From: Isoetes taiwanensis
Taxonomy: Eukaryota; Streptophyta; Lycopodiopsida; Isoetales; Isoetaceae
DNA: 64,000 nt
NCBI GenBank assembly: GCA_021234155.1
Contig: JAJEKV010000222.1
Span: 250,001-314,000 of the forward strand
Direction of reading: 5' to 3'
Part shown: piece after piece, positions 11,694-23,559 of the stretch
How positions within the stretch are numbered: the first letter of the stretch is position 1
How the letters are laid out: the number at the start of each line of letters is the position of its first letter
The notes under the pieces: generated by a model
The model's input: only the letters and a program-made list of their open reading frames with translations
The model's database searches: none
Told to the model about the DNA's origin: nothing
Made by a program: the position numbers and the translations under genes

Positions 11694-11978
11694 TTATTTC
11701 CATTGGGACTTCTGCTCTCCTCTTGATGTCTCTTTTCCTTCTGGCATATGCCCCCTTTTGTCCTCCTCTCTCCGGGCCTTCTTTTTGGTTGCCTTAGCCT
11801 CCTTGGTCTGTAATCTTTCTGCTTTGAGCCTCTCATCAGCTTCAGCCCTCATTATTTTCTCCATCTGTAGTCTCATATAAAATATTGCATTACTGATGTG
11901 GACAAGACCACTCATGTCTGGTCCCTTGTCTTTCCTCCAAGTTTGCACATCTTGTGTTAATTGAGGTTGAGGTAACAA
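11694..11978 (-). CDS. Hypothetical charged helical protein
   Basis: An open frame of 94 residues rich in Lys, Glu, Arg and Ala (RAEADERLKAERLQTKEAKA), which would form a single charged helix or coiled coil. No family is recognised. An overlapping reverse frame continues to 12099. Charged low-complexity frames are often spurious, so this is weak. Confidence 0.25.
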   Translation of the reverse strand: MLPQPQLTQDVQTWRKDKGPDMSGLVHISNAIFYMRLQMEKIMRAEADERLKAERLQTKEAKATKKKARREEDKRGHMPEGKETSRGEQKSQWK

Positions 11979-12258
11979 TGTGCAGCAGTGGTTTGAGAAG
12001 GTTTGAGCATGTTTCCTGGATAGTAACCTGAAGCGGCGACATATTCACAGGTTGCTGGCAATCCCATTGCCTCCATTTGAAAACTGTCTTGTTACACATG
12101 GCAGCAGATGTGGTGACCCTCCATGCACACCTACGAAATTTACATGTTCCACAAGTTGTGGTATGATGTGCTGGAAGCCATTACCATTGCTAGTGTCCAA
12201 CTGATGTGGACTGTCATTGCCATGGACACCTCATATCTTATGTGTTCAATCTTCATAT

Positions 12259-12318
12259 TGTGACGACCATACGGGTATTCGTACCATACGAGTATTATAC
12301 TCGTATATGGTCGTCACA
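12259..12318. repeat. Nested palindrome at the 5' edge of the Ty3 fragment
   Basis: TGTGACGACCATA at 12259-12271 is exactly the complement of TATGGTCGTCACA at 12306-12318. Between them a second perfect hairpin, ATACGAGTAT-T-ATACTCGTAT, occupies 12286-12306. The outer repeat begins TGTGACGACC, a start shared by many Ty3-type LTRs, so it could be LTR sequence, but I found no second LTR. Confidence 0.75.
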
Positions 12319-12349
12319 TGAATGCAAAAGGGTAGTTGCATGGAGCAAA

Positions 12350-12420
12350 ATTTGAACTCACAATCTTCTAGTTGAAAGTCGATCACCTTTGCCAAGCGCG
12401 CTACCAATACTTATTAAAGA
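12350..12420 (-). other. tRNA-like relic
   Basis: The reverse strand reads GGTAGCGCGCTTGGCAAAGG, then an anticodon-arm-like CGACTTTCAACT, then a B-box-like GTGAGTTCAAATTT. The spacing is tRNA-like but the T stem and acceptor stem do not close well. It is best read as a degraded tRNA-derived sequence or SINE head. Confidence 0.4.
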
Positions 12421-12759
12421 CATTCCCTCACGTCTTTCTCATATGCAAGGCTTTTCCCAGGATCTAGAACCTATGCATCCACGATTGTCGAACCATTCTG
12501 GTTCAACGCCAGTCTTGAGCCTTCCAGGCATCTGTCCCGTGTTCTTGCTTGCCTTCGGGAAATTGTACTCTTGATTCCAATTCATATATCAGATTTTTTG
12601 CCGACCTTGACATATTTATTCCATATTTCTTGCGTATTTTCCGCGTATTTTCCTTGTTTTCACGTAGGTTCATGACAGTTTAAACCGGAATTTCTTACCG
12701 GTTCTTGCCTGCTCTAATCCTAAGGATTTCTTTACCCATATTGGGCGTTTCTTGTCTCT

Positions 12760-13942
12760 ATGGAGGAGGTTTCATCCTTATTACAACAGGTCCAGCAACT
12801 TGTTCAAGTATGCCAACAGTTGCAGCTGGATAATAAGGAGCTTCGGGATCGGGTATCTTCTTATGAGTCAGCCTCTTGCTCCGGGAGAAGGTCATCGGAA
12901 TCTAAGATTAGCCTGCCAAAGAAATTTGATGGCACTAGATCCAAGCTCCGAGGTTTTTTGAATCAAATTTGGCTCCATCCTCACAGGTATCCTACAGATC
13001 GGGAACAGGTCGGACTAGTTGGCTCTCATCCTTTTGATCAGCCTTGAGTTGGTTTCCCCCCTACTGGAGAAAGGGGCTCCCGAGTTGCAAAATTTTGCTT
13101 CATTTACTGCTGAACTTGAGGCGTGTTTTGGAAACACTGATCGGCAATGCACAACAGTAACCAAGCTTGGCAACCTATGGCAAGGTTCTCATCCGGATTC
13201 AGTTTATGCTTCTGAGTTCCGACAGATTGCGATAGACACAGCCTGGAAAGATGCGGCTCTTTGGGACTGTTTTCGAAGAGGGCTCAACGAGGATATAAAG
13301 GATATGTTGCTGATTATGGAGGATCCCAGAACCCTAGATGAAGGTATAAAGTTTATGTTTCGTTGTGATAACCGTCTGTTTGAGCATAGGCAAGAAAGAC
13401 GAAATTAGCATGTTTCTTTACTTCCTCAAGCTCCAGTGATCACAACAGTTTTTGCATTGTCCACGTCCCCAGAATCAGTTGGCCCAGTGCCTATACAAAT
13501 TGATGGTGTGGCTCGAGGGCCCTTGTCTGCATCTGAGAAGCAATATCGAAGAGAGGCTAATCTCTACCTCTATTGTGGAGGGATTGGCGATATTGCTTGT
13601 GGATGTCCTATTAAGTGATCAAACCGTTCGAGTCCGAGTAGTAAGAGTCTCTCGATGGTTGCCTGACATTCCTCCAACTCCTCCCACATGTGACGAAAGT
13701 TTTATTCCCTCGGACAAGGTTAGTAAAGATTTTTTTTATCTCTATTTGAAATCGGAGGCTGGCGCAACTTGATTGTGGTGCAAATACCTGCTTCATGGAT
13801 AGTATGTTCGTTACTAAGCACGCCATTCCTAAAATTAGGATCGAGCATCCTAGCTCTGTTAATGTGATTGATGGGCGTGAGATCTCTTCAGGCATAGTCA
13901 CAGAATATTTTGCACCTCTTCATGTTTTGTTCGAGGGAGCTT
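12760..13942 (+). pseudogene. Ty3-like gag and protease, truncated and frameshifted
   Basis: The gag start is MEEVSSLLQQVQQLVQVCQQ, a coiled-coil opening common in Ty3 gag. After a frame change, 13049-13408 encodes a retrotransposon gag domain with FTAELEACFGNTDR and FRRGLNEDIKDMLL. A zinc knuckle of CCHC form lies at about 13560-13615 (YCGGIGDIACGCP, with the His replaced). A retropepsin-like segment follows at about 13755-13930 (CGANTCFMD, with HAIPKIRI). Reverse transcriptase and integrase are absent. Homology stops at about 13942, where SEC61 sequence begins, so the element is truncated or was joined there. Confidence 0.75.
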
Positions 13943-14506
13943 TCTTTCAAGGTTTCTGGGTTGTATTACCTGTAAGGTCAAAGAATGCACGTGGTCAGCA
14001 AGGTTCATGCCATATAAAGCTTTTCTACACTTCTAACATGCCAATTATTCTGCAATCGGCACTTGTCTCAAGCCTATATTCATTTCTCAGATTTGCTTCT
14101 ACCTCTTGCAAACCCTCTATTCTTCTATCCCCTCTTTGGCCGCTTCCTTGCTACTCATTTTGATTTTCTTTGAAATGTAGCTTTTGTTTAAGTGGTATGG
14201 AGGTAATTTCCTTGTTAGACTTCTTGGCAAGTGACAGAAAGTGGAATATTCCCATAATGACCAACTTATTATTAGAGGCAGCCTTGTTTAATATATTACA
14301 CCACCTGCAAGGCTAGTTGCACCTTAATTTGGATGTTTGGATTGTGGTAATTATATTATTAATCGAGTGTATTATTGTATTGCAGTATGGCTGATATTGC
14401 TGCAAATCCTTTCCATGCATTATTTTACCTGACGTTCATGCTCACGGCATGTGCATTATTTTCAAATACCTGGATTGAGATTTTCGGGTCTTCTGCATGT
14501 GATGTA
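13943..14506 (+). pseudogene. SEC61A: SEC61 alpha pseudogene, 5' part, cut by the 20.6-kb element
   Basis: Encodes parts of SEC61 alpha, the membrane channel of the ER protein translocon. The first block is VVLPVRSKNARGQQG, then FYTSNMPIILQSALVS. The second, at about 14181-14255, is NFLVRLLGK followed by a stop where a Trp is expected, then QKVEYS. The third, at about 14278-14317, is YITPPA with a stop in place of a Tyr. The fourth, from 14386 after a TTGCAG acceptor, is MADIAANPFHALFYLTFM and then TWIEIFGSSACDV. A one-base loss also shifts the frame after SSLY. The last exon is interrupted at 14506 and resumes at 35078. These lesions make it non-functional. Confidence 0.88.
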
Positions 14507-14528
14507 GGGTAAAAGCATGAAAGGGTGT
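14507..14528 (+). repeat. Left terminal inverted repeat of the 20.6-kb element
   Basis: A 22-bp repeat beginning GGGTAAAAGCATGAAAGG. Its exact complement closes the element at 35052-35073. TATGTAC-type motifs follow within 50 bp of both ends. Confidence 0.95.
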
Positions 14529-14763
14529 CTATAAATGTAGCCCTTTTTGTACATATACATATGTACCGAATGCACATTTTTGGAATAACTGTCATCATGA
14601 CCCACTAGTAACTGCCATGATTAATGGCTATCCACCACTCTGAAAACGCACAATTTTCGGATTTTGAAATTCTTTACCAAATTCTTTCTTTGTTTGCCTC
14701 TCATTCACTATCCCGCCCCTGCCTTCTCTGCTTGAATTCCGATCACGAATTCTTCATCTAGCT

Positions 14764-15205
14764 ATGGTCCCAAAACGCCCCCAGATCAGTGCTTGCTCAT
14801 CATCACAGCCCAAGCAAGAAGCCAGTGCTTCCGGCAGTGGAATCTTACCTCCAAGGAGTTTATGTTTGGGTTCTGATGTGATCCACGCCAAAGACCTCCG
14901 TGATAAACATGCAGAGACCCACATACCCAACCTAGAGATGGTTATGAACGAGATATGGAGTGAAGCTCCAAAAAATAGACGAGGATTCAAGGAAGGGAGA
15001 ATCCAGAACGCATGGAAAGATGATTTTTTTAAATATTATGAATTGGTTTATGGCAAAAGCGGGTTACAAACCATTATATTTCTACCTATTTTGCAAGAGC
15101 ATTTGCTCTTCACTTGAAGGGACGTCTTGTTGATTGGATGGACATGGCTAGGACCGCCAAAGATCTTGCCAAAACTTCAGGAATTACAGAGGACCCTACA
15201 ACAGG
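14764..15205 (+). pseudogene. Element-borne gene 1, N-terminal region, frameshifted
   Basis: The first ATG about 250 bp inside the left TIR opens a Ser-rich leader (KRPQISACSSSQPKQEASAS) and then a folded-looking region (AWKDDFFKYYELVYGKSG). At about 15050-15065 homologous-looking coding sequence continues in the next frame (NHYISTYFARAFALHLKG, then RLVDWMDMARTAKDLAK). It stops near ACAACAG/GTAAAT, a possible splice donor near 15205. I recognise no domain. Its position just inside the TIR suggests an element gene rather than host sequence. Confidence 0.45.
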
Positions 15206-15267
15206 TAAATCCTCAAATATCAAAGAGGATATCGTATTTGCGTGAGAATATTAGAGCCACAGGTTAA

Positions 15268-15763
15268 TCTAGATCAGATGTTGACACAATAAAGCAGTTA
15301 CTTAAGCATGGGTTGGAGGAGAAAACTAACCTATTGAATGAATTAGAAGCACTGGAAGAAAAAAGGAGGGATGCATTGAAGGTCATCAGCCAGATTGAGG
15401 GTAGAAAGGAAATGCTATCCGAAGATCTGCAACAGATTTGCCAGAAAATAGATGAGATAAAATTGGAATTTGACAAATTGTCCCAGGATCCTGCTGGAAA
15501 TCAAGTTATCTTCGAAGTGTTGAAGTACAAGTTGGAAGACTTGGTTATGAGTAGACATGAGAAAAAAGCAGCACTCTTCTAAGCTAGAAATTGGTTTTGC
15601 GAGGGAAGCAACTAAAAAAATTGAAAGGCATGAAATCTCAATTGAACAAGCAAAGGAAAAACTTAATTGCATTGAATTGGTTCAGCAAAGGCATTCACGG
15701 ATATATAGGATTTCATGGGGAGAGCGGGGACCTATTGTTCGCACCCGAGGCCCTACCCTGTAG
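15268..15763 (+). pseudogene. Element-borne gene 1, coiled-coil region
   Basis: After a possible GCCACAG acceptor near 15260, a long heptad-patterned region begins (LLKHGLEEKTNLLNELEALE and on to residue KLEDLV). It runs to about 15580, where it meets a stop. The coiled coil carries on in another frame from 15557 (KLEIGFAREATKKIERHEIS). This indicates one frameshift. It is probably the C-terminal part of the gene starting at 14764. No enzyme motifs are visible. Confidence 0.45.
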
Positions 15764-16077
15764 GAGCTACTTCTATAAAGCGGAGTTCATCACATTAGGT
15801 TCATGTACTGTTGTGGTCAAGGCTTTGGCAAAGCTGGTTTGTTGCTGCTAGCTCCATGTAGAGATGCTTATTGCCTCTTACGCTTGTGTTATCTGGTCCA
15901 TGAAAGGCGTAATTGCATAAAGGTTGCATCGGGATGAGGGCATTCGAATTCAACTTGGTTTCCCGGCGTGAAAGGTATGCATTGCTCTCAACTAATTTAA
16001 ACTTATATTTCTCTTAATTCATATTTGTTATTGTAATGCATAGTTCTACATGTATGGCTTTTGATTGCATTGCTATT

Positions 16078-16500
16078 CCTTGTACATGTATAACTTTTAG
16101 TGTACATCGTAGCGTGAGGTACATAGGCATATATTTGCTTGTTTATTGATGCTTTTCTTTTTGAGCTTGGACTGCGGTTGTATCGGTTGTACATGTATCT
16201 AATGGAGTCTACATGCAAATAGATGTACATGCATTTATTTTTAGAGTGCATCCGTAAATGGATTCATTATTTTTTACATATATGTGCTTTTTGGGCATAG
16301 ATCTACATTCCCTAAGCTGGATACACAGGTACATCCGATGTACATCACGGGTACATCTGGGTGCATTGAGGTACATCTATGTACATTGAGGCACATGTAC
16401 ATGTACATTTGGCTCTGATTAAATATAGTTACATTACATTTGGTACATTTTATGTACATGAAATGTACATGTTGCCGAGAATGTACAAGATATTTCTCAT
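16078..16500. repeat. GTACAT-rich block, left side of the element
   Basis: Roughly twenty occurrences of GTACAT or ACATGTAC-type words in 420 bp, many forming the 8-bp palindrome ATGTACAT. Density peaks at 16325-16495. A matching block lies on the right side of the same element at 32.1-34.0 kb. Possible roles are transposase binding sites or simple-sequence drift. Confidence 0.8.
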
Positions 16501-16566
16501 TGTTTTAAGTTACATTTTCATGTTCTTTTATGTCTATTGAAATTTAGATCATTTGTTTGTTTGGAG

Positions 16567-17376
16567 ATGAGGTCTGTTCCTATCGAGCGGCTTTAATGGT
16601 ACGATGTTCTTGCGCCATCTGCATCGACTCTCTTTACGATTTTATTGAGCATAAGCGGGCCCGATTCGTGGACCGAAACCTTCCAGCTCCGGATCACCAA
16701 TGACATTTCACGATTGCGATAATAGAACCATCCGCAATGGTGCCTCCTCTAACATGGCAAAGTGAATTTGAGGAAATAGAGAGGATGGCGCTTGAAAGCT
16801 AAAAGCGATTGCGGTCGCGAGCCTTCAGCGGCTGCCGCAGCGAAACACTTTCATCACCAAGTGCTAAATTAGTAATTGGAGAAGCTCCTATAAAAGATTC
16901 AAAAACTCGTCTCGGCATCATCTGCGGATGCGGTTACGTACCCATTACGGAAGCTACAATGGACACAAATCCAGATTTTAACGAGGAGATACCGGGGAAG
17001 AGGAAGTTGAGTTGGTAGTTGAGTCCACTCCAAAAGGAGGCAAAAGAATCTTTGGTGATGTAACTCCAAGAGGCAAAAAGCAGGGCAAAATCTCCGGCAA
17101 CAAAAAATGTCCTCGAAAAGAAAATCTCCGGGCAAAAAAGTGCCACCACCACCAAGAAAAAGAGGTATGTGCAAGATGAGCTAATTTTGTTAAACATCTC
17201 AGATTTATGATAATTAACCACATTTTTTTGTACATAGGACCGCGATCAGGCGTGAAGGAAGGCGATCCTGGTGAGTCGGAATCGGAAGATGCTACAAGAA
17301 GGTATTGAGGAGATAACAAAGAAGGTGCGGCGAGTCCACGAGAAGATCTTTGAAAGCGGTGATGAAAAAAACAAGG
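16567..17376 (+). pseudogene. Element-borne gene 2, exon-like pieces
   Basis: An interrupted frame begins MRSVPIERL, then a stop, then WYDVLAPSASTLYDFIEHKR. Later pieces are acidic (MDTNPDFNEEIPGKRKLSW) and Lys/Gly-rich (GGKRIFGDVTPRGKKQGK), as in chromatin-binding tails. Plausible splice sites are present: donor AGAG/GTATGT near 17165, acceptor TTGTACATAG near 17238, donor AACAAG/GTGAGT near 17377. No family is recognised. Stops near the start show decay. Confidence 0.4.
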
Positions 17377-17479
17377 TGAGTAATATACAATTGATTACAA
17401 TAGATATATTCTTTTGCTAATCTTTGTTGTTTCCTTATGCGGTTTAGTGGGTGATTGAAAAGGTTGGTTCCATTCACTC

Positions 17480-19550
17480 CTTATAGGGATTTGTCCTCCT
17501 AAGCACGCACCCTAAATGTCTTTCAAAGTGATGTTGACGAGTTAACTGGAAGTTGGACTTGACCTCTAAGATGGTAGATGTCTATGGGAGGTAGGCTAGC
17601 ATTTCAACATATTTATGTTATTTCATTCCCTAAGTCACTCATCTTATATATTAATATGTATCCTGGATTTGTGTGAGGGTACCTTTGTAGTCATCTTCCA
17701 TCGATTGGAAACACAAGTTTTTATGTTCTGACAGGAGTGCTTCAATTTTTGTGAATTCCCTCAAGAACGGGGCGGGGAGGGGGGGGGATAACATAAAGGA
17801 AGGGGCTGGATGGCATTTTGATTGCAAGATGCCAATATTATATTATAATGTTTTGGTGTAAGTAGTGCACGCGCCCTAAATTAGGCGGTCAGATTTGGCA
17901 AGCGGATGGTGAGGATGATGCCATGTCACAAAGTTTTAGGGTTCGGCGAGAGGAAGGAAAAACGCATGCGGCGGGCTCTAGAACAAAATTTGTGGAGTGC
18001 TAGCCGGTCTCCTGAAGGCTGTTTTGTTTGATTGATGGGGCAGATCTAGCGGTGATCTTCCAAGCCCATAACGTCCAAAGCTGAATCTCATTTGTGAGCT
18101 TAGGGAGGAGCTCTTCCGCCATTCGGATCCTTTATGGGTTCCGATATGAAACGATACAACCGGAGAAGTCAATCAGGTGGGTTTTCTAAAGCTTTATATG
18201 TTTTGCTTTTATATACGCCATATCTAACAAGTTGGGCTGGTTTTCTAGCAAGGATGGGGCGATAGTCCTTCAAGACAAAAAAAAGCAAGGATGGGTCGAT
18301 TGAGTGGGTGAATTCTTTGAGATCAAATCTTGCGACCGATATGATGCTAGAATTACGAGACCAAGGCTCGGGAGGTAGCCACATAGGAGTTCTAGCGGAG
18401 TTAGCTGGAAACATTCTGTTGATTTTAAGGTCGAGGTTATCAAAAACAACGGTTTGAAGATTATTGCTTTCGAGGCGAACATGTTCCAATAGGATTCAAG
18501 GCTATAAGGCGGTCTATGGCTGCAATGGGCGATTCTTGGGGGCGGGCTATTCGTTGGAGCTTGATCCAGCCCTATCGAGAGCGGTGATGATGAATGTGAT
18601 GAATTTGATCCGGACAATGATCCCTGCTACCACATGAAGCGACCCCAATCTAGATGCCGGCATATTACGGGGAGCTTACATGTTGCGTGGCGTTGATGCA
18701 AGAGATGCAATAGCAAAGGCAAACCCTTCTTTCTCGATGCAAGATAATGGGGTCTTCTTCCATGTAAGTTTGAATATTTTGTTCCGTTTAAATGTCTTCT
18801 TGAGGTAGCGAGAAACTTACACTATCATCCTTTGTCAAATACCTTTTCCTTGACCCAAAGGTAGCCCTACACATTTTGTCTCGATATCTCTTAGAAAGCT
18901 CGTTTGGTGTGAAATTTGATGCGTTTTGAAGCTGCTCAAGAGAACTTCTTGGAAAAGCCTATTTTGTTTGACTATCAAGGCCGAATGAGGTAATATGAAA
19001 ACTTTAAAAAAAAATATATTCATCTTAAAGTTTTTCTCACATTTGCAGCCATCTAAATCAAAGTATTACCATGTCTTTGCAGCCCGGAACAAGCATCTTA
19101 TGCTTATTAGACAAACAAACATTCTATAAGGCAATACCTATTGCTTACGCTAACATTCTTCATGAATGATTTTATTATGTTTATACGGTATTAGCGGTGT
19201 TTGTTAGTTTTGTTTTCTCTGAAGCATCATTCTACAACTCCTCTGATTATGTTGATTATGTTGTACACGCTGGTGGTGATGTACATCTCCAGGAATTTTA
19301 TGAATAACACATTATTTAGAGTATTCTATCTTTGTAACTTTTAAGGTCCATGGGAAGCGTGGCTTTAGAAATTACAAATAGAGCCCCTGACTGTCACTTT
19401 GAATTTGCATTTTATGGTTTGCAATGATAGTATTTTTAATTTCAGAAAGTTGAAGACACCTGTTGTATGCGCTCTTTAATTCTTTTACTCATCTATTATA
19501 TTTTATTTGCAGACCTTCATGGTCGATAACGAAAATGGATGTTGAAAATG
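17480..19550. other. Degenerate coding-like DNA, no supported gene
   Basis: Includes a short G run at 17777-17787 and an exon-like stretch near 18580-18720 (SGDDECDEFDPDNDPCYHMK, then HVAWR and a Cys pair CKRC). The latter could be a zinc-binding piece of element gene 2. A GTAAGT site follows at 18762. Frames are broken. Nothing can be assigned. Confidence 0.3.
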
Positions 19551-19554
19551 GATG

Positions 19555-21785
19555 TTTATTTTGCTACATATTCTAAACGAGGTGCACCTGGACTACGATC
19601 GTGCCGGATCACATCAATCCCTGACGGCCGGTCGTATGTTGGAGCCTCTGGACACCTCTCGTTTCGATAATGCTCAATTGTAATTGGGGATGCCTATGAT
19701 TTGAAGATGTCAAATACGTGTTTGCCTAAGGTTTTGATGGTATATCGAGCCTCTATACGGTTTCGCTTAAGTTTTTAGATATGAAATACGGGGATTTGAA
19801 CCTCTACCAAAATAACTCAATGTCCTAATAAGACTACTTTAACCAATCTAACCAGTGAGCTAACGTGATTATTCTTTATCTTAAATCTATATTTTTTTTA
19901 TAATAGCCCATTGAATTGTTTTAGGGATATGGTCTATGGTTTCAAGAATTATACCCTGGAACCCCCTGTTATTTTGCTACATATTCTAAACGAGGTGCAC
20001 CCTAGACTACCACAGTCGTCGGATCTGTCAATCCTACGGCCCAGACTGTATGTTGGAGCCTCTGGACACCTCCAATTATAATTGGGGATGCCTATGATTT
20101 GAAGATGTCAAATACGTGTTTGCCTAAGGTTTTGATGGTATATCGAGCCTCTATACGGTTTCGCTTAAGTTTTTAGATATGAAATACGGGAATTTGAACC
20201 TCTACCAAAATAACTCAATGTCCTAATAAGACTACTTTAACCACTCTAACGGATTGAGCTAGCGTGATTATTTTTTTATCTTATGTTTTTTTTATAATAG
20301 CCCATTGAATTGTTTTAGGGATATGGTCTATGGTTTCAAGAATTATATCTATAGCAAACCCCCTGGAACCCCCTGTTATTTTGCTACATATTCTAAACGA
20401 GGTGCACCCTAGACTACCACAGTCGTCGGATCTGTCAATCCTACGGCCCAGACTGTATGTTGGAGCCTCTGGACACCTCCAATTATAATTGGGGATGCCT
20501 ATGATTTGAAGATGTCAAATACGTGTTTGCCTAAGGTTTTGATGGTATATCGAGCCTCTATACGGTTTCACTTAAGTTTTTAGATATGAAATACGGGAAT
20601 TTTAACCTCTACCAAAATAACTCAATGTCCTAATAAGACTACTTTAACCAATCTAACCAGTGAGCTAACGTGATTATTTTTTATCTTATGTTTTTTTTAT
20701 AATAGCCCATTGAATTGTTTTAGGGATATGGTCTATGGTTTCAAGAATTATATCTATAGCAAACCCCCTGTTATTTTGCTACATATTCTAAACGAGGTGC
20801 ACCCTGGACTACCACAGTCGTCGGATTTGTCAATCCCTCTTTGCCGCCCGGTGTATGTTGGAGCCTCTGGACACCTCTCGTTTCGATTATGCTCAATTAT
20901 AATTGGGGACGCCTATGATTTGAAGATGTCAAATACGTGTTTGCCTAAGGTTTTGATGGTATATCGAGCCTCTATACTGTTTCGCTTAAGTTTTTAGATA
21001 TGAAATATGGGGATTTGAACCTCTAACAAAATAACTCAATGTCCTAATAAGACTACTTTAACCAATCTAACCAGTGAGCTAACGTGATTATTTTTTATCT
21101 TAAATCTATGTTTTTTTTATAATAGCCCATTGAATTGTTTTAGGGATATGGTCTATGGTTTCAAGAATTATATCTATATCAAATCCCCACGGAATCCCCT
21201 GTTATTTTGCTACATATTCTAAACGAGGTGCACCTGGACTACCACGATTCGTCCGGATCTGTCAATCAATCACCCCCTACGTATGTTGGAGCCCTCTGGA
21301 CACCTCTCGTTTGATGATTATGCTCAATTATAATTGGGGATGCCTATGATTTGAAGATGTCAAATACGTGTTTGCCTAAGGTTTTGATGGTATATCGAGC
21401 CTCTATACGGTTTCGCTTAAGTTTTTTGATATGAAATACGGGGATTGGAACCTCTACCAAAATAACCCAATGTCCTAATAAGACTACTTTAACCAATCTA
21501 ACCAGTGAGCTAACGTGATTATTTTTTATCTTAAATCTATGTTTTTTTTATAATAGCCCATTGAATTGTTTTAGGGATATGGTCTATGGTTTCAAGAATT
21601 ATATCTATATCAAATCCCCCTGGAACCCCTGTTATTTTGCTACATACCACAGCCGTCGGATCTGTCAATCCTACGGCCCAGACTGTATGTTGGAGCCTCT
21701 GGACACCTCTCGTTTCGATTATGCTCAATTATAATTGGGGATGCCTATGATTTGAAGATGTCAAATACGTGTTTGCCTAAGGTTT
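19555..21785. repeat. Satellite array 1: ~400-430-bp units with embedded tRNA-like sequence
   Basis: About five and a half tandem units. The marker GTTTTAGGGATATGGTCTAT recurs near 19918, 20315, 20718, 21138 and 21568. Each unit holds a conserved stretch (TATGTTGGAGCC ... AATTGGGGATGCC) and, on the reverse strand, a tRNA-like module with A-box TAGCTCACTGG and B-box GGTTCAAATCC. The short reading frame starting MNCFRDMVYGFKNY seen in most units follows from the repeat and shows no sign of selection as protein. A ~45-bp window between GGTGCACC and TATGTTGG varies strongly between units. Confidence 0.93.
19787..19868 (-). other. tRNA-like Pol III promoter module (example unit)
   Basis: Read in reverse: CACGTTAGCTCACTGGTTAG (A box), then a ~45-nt middle, then GGTAGAGGTTCAAATCCCC (B box with T-stem). 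The full tRNA cloverleaf does not close and no CCA-adjacent acceptor stem is convincing, so this is a tRNA-derived promoter as in SINEs, not a working tRNA. Equivalent modules lie near 20190, 20590, 21005, 21435, 26965, 27395, 27825 and 28255. Confidence 0.7.
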
Positions 21786-22447
21786 CAAATCCATGGAAAA
21801 AATTAGTGGCTAAACTTAGCTAAATGGCGAAATTTTGGCCTTGTTTGGAAAAAAATTGGCTAAACTATGGCCCTTTTTGGGCTTAAAAAAATAAAATTTT
21901 AGCCAAGTCTATTTCACGCCCCACCTCCATTTCGTCCGACTTTAGCTAATCGCAAGAAAGTGTAACTGCCAAAATTTGGAAAGTTTAGCCAAAACTTAGA
22001 AGCTTTTACATCAAACTTTAGTGTACTTTAGCCAAATTATCCTATAGCCTTTATATTTACAAGAAATTTATCAGCGTGACCTTCCAAGGTTTTTGGCTTC
22101 TTTATTGGGGACATTTCTCTTAATTGCCATATTTGTGGATTTGAACCTACTAATGATTTTCAAAGCATCTCAAATGATGTTTCCAAGACAACCATAATAT
22201 AAAAACCACTATGCAATGATGATCTCACAAGCAATTATAATAATCCATCAATAATGGTAAAGGTTTATGGTTTGTGTCAATTTTTCTCACTTTTATATTT
22301 TTCTGAGTACGGTAATTGGCAACGTGCAAAGTACAACAGTGTAGATACAATTGTCTGGAACTAGCTTTCCTTCAGCATTATATAAAACAATCCGAGCTCT
22401 CTGTATCATTGTAAACATCAAATCATGCATCTGGATCACAAAAGAAA

Positions 22448-23424
22448 TTAATTCTTCTTCAGACATGGGAGGGAAGAACCTGTGTTATTAGAACCTAAGC
22501 AGTCACCTGTGTTTAACCCTCGCCATGGTATTAGATTTTTGACCAAAGAATACTTTGTTATAAATATGCCATAGAGTACACAAAGCAATCTCATTTTCCA
22601 TCTGCAGGACGATGCAGGCCAAAACAGGGCAACCGAAGGGCCAATCCGAAAAATTCTGTCCCTGAGCTTCTCCTCAATGCTATGAATCAGGTTTAGAACC
22701 CTATCTAACATTTGCCCTTTTGTGGCAAGCACACGATTTTCTCAGCATTTCAATGGATTCAGCATTTCTGAAGCATCATAGTCTCTCATTACCCCTCAGA
22801 GAAACGCCCAGACATGGTTGCTGTGGAAAAGAAGTCCAGTCACAGATGATCCTCTGGTTCACTCTAATGTTAAGACAGCTATTATTTGGGTTAATTTTGG
22901 TTCATTCTAATCTAATGTTAGACAGCTATTATTTGGTTTAGTTTTAACGTTAAGACAGCTATTATTTACTTAAACATTCTGCAAGCATTGTTTCCCACAA
23001 TTTTGGGAACTGCTTATGAAATCTTGCTTGCACCCATGACAGAATCTCGGAATACAAAAACAATCTGTTTATTTGCCACATTTTTGCAAGTTTGGTTCTC
23101 GAATCCACAACAGTGTTGCCTTCCCCAAGACCCCACAATAGATCATTCACGCGCTTGTGCACTCTACTTAGATTCCAAGGCTTGAGCAAAATGGATGGAT
23201 CGATAGAAGGCAAGGCTGGAATTCAAAATTCTGGCGTCTGGCGACCCTTCAATAAAGCACAAGCAAATACTGGATGTCCTCGCCTTACCACACTTTAATG
23301 GAAAACTATGCAATGGCAACTCCCACATATTTGGCCCAAGCGAAGGAGAAACCCGGCACATAACTTGATCCATATCGGAGTCATACCAAGGGGAGGGTCT
23401 TCTAGGGGTTTTGAGAAGGTACAA
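22448..23424 (-). other. Reverse-strand exon-like frames, unidentified
   Basis: Three reverse frames (23424-23164, 23213-22962, 22732-22448) overlap or abut and have protein-like composition with many Trp/Pro/Leu residues (LYSEILSWVQARFHKQFPKL). They may be pieces of a captured host gene inside the 5.1-kb insertion. I recognise no family. A short triplicated stretch with TTAAGACAGCTATTATTT lies at 22868-22968. Confidence 0.25.
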
Positions 23425-23559
23425 AGATGGCTAGCATTCATTACTAGATATTCGGATCTATTGAAGTAATGACAAAAGGTAAGGTTTGGAGGTTGCAATA
23501 AGCTCATTGTAAACAAGATAATGTGGGGCGGTTTTTATGAGGCCGGCGAAGAAGGATGA

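Noticed and set aside
17777-17787. Poly-G run as a quadruplex or regulatory site
   Set aside because: A single short run without further G blocks; no supporting context.
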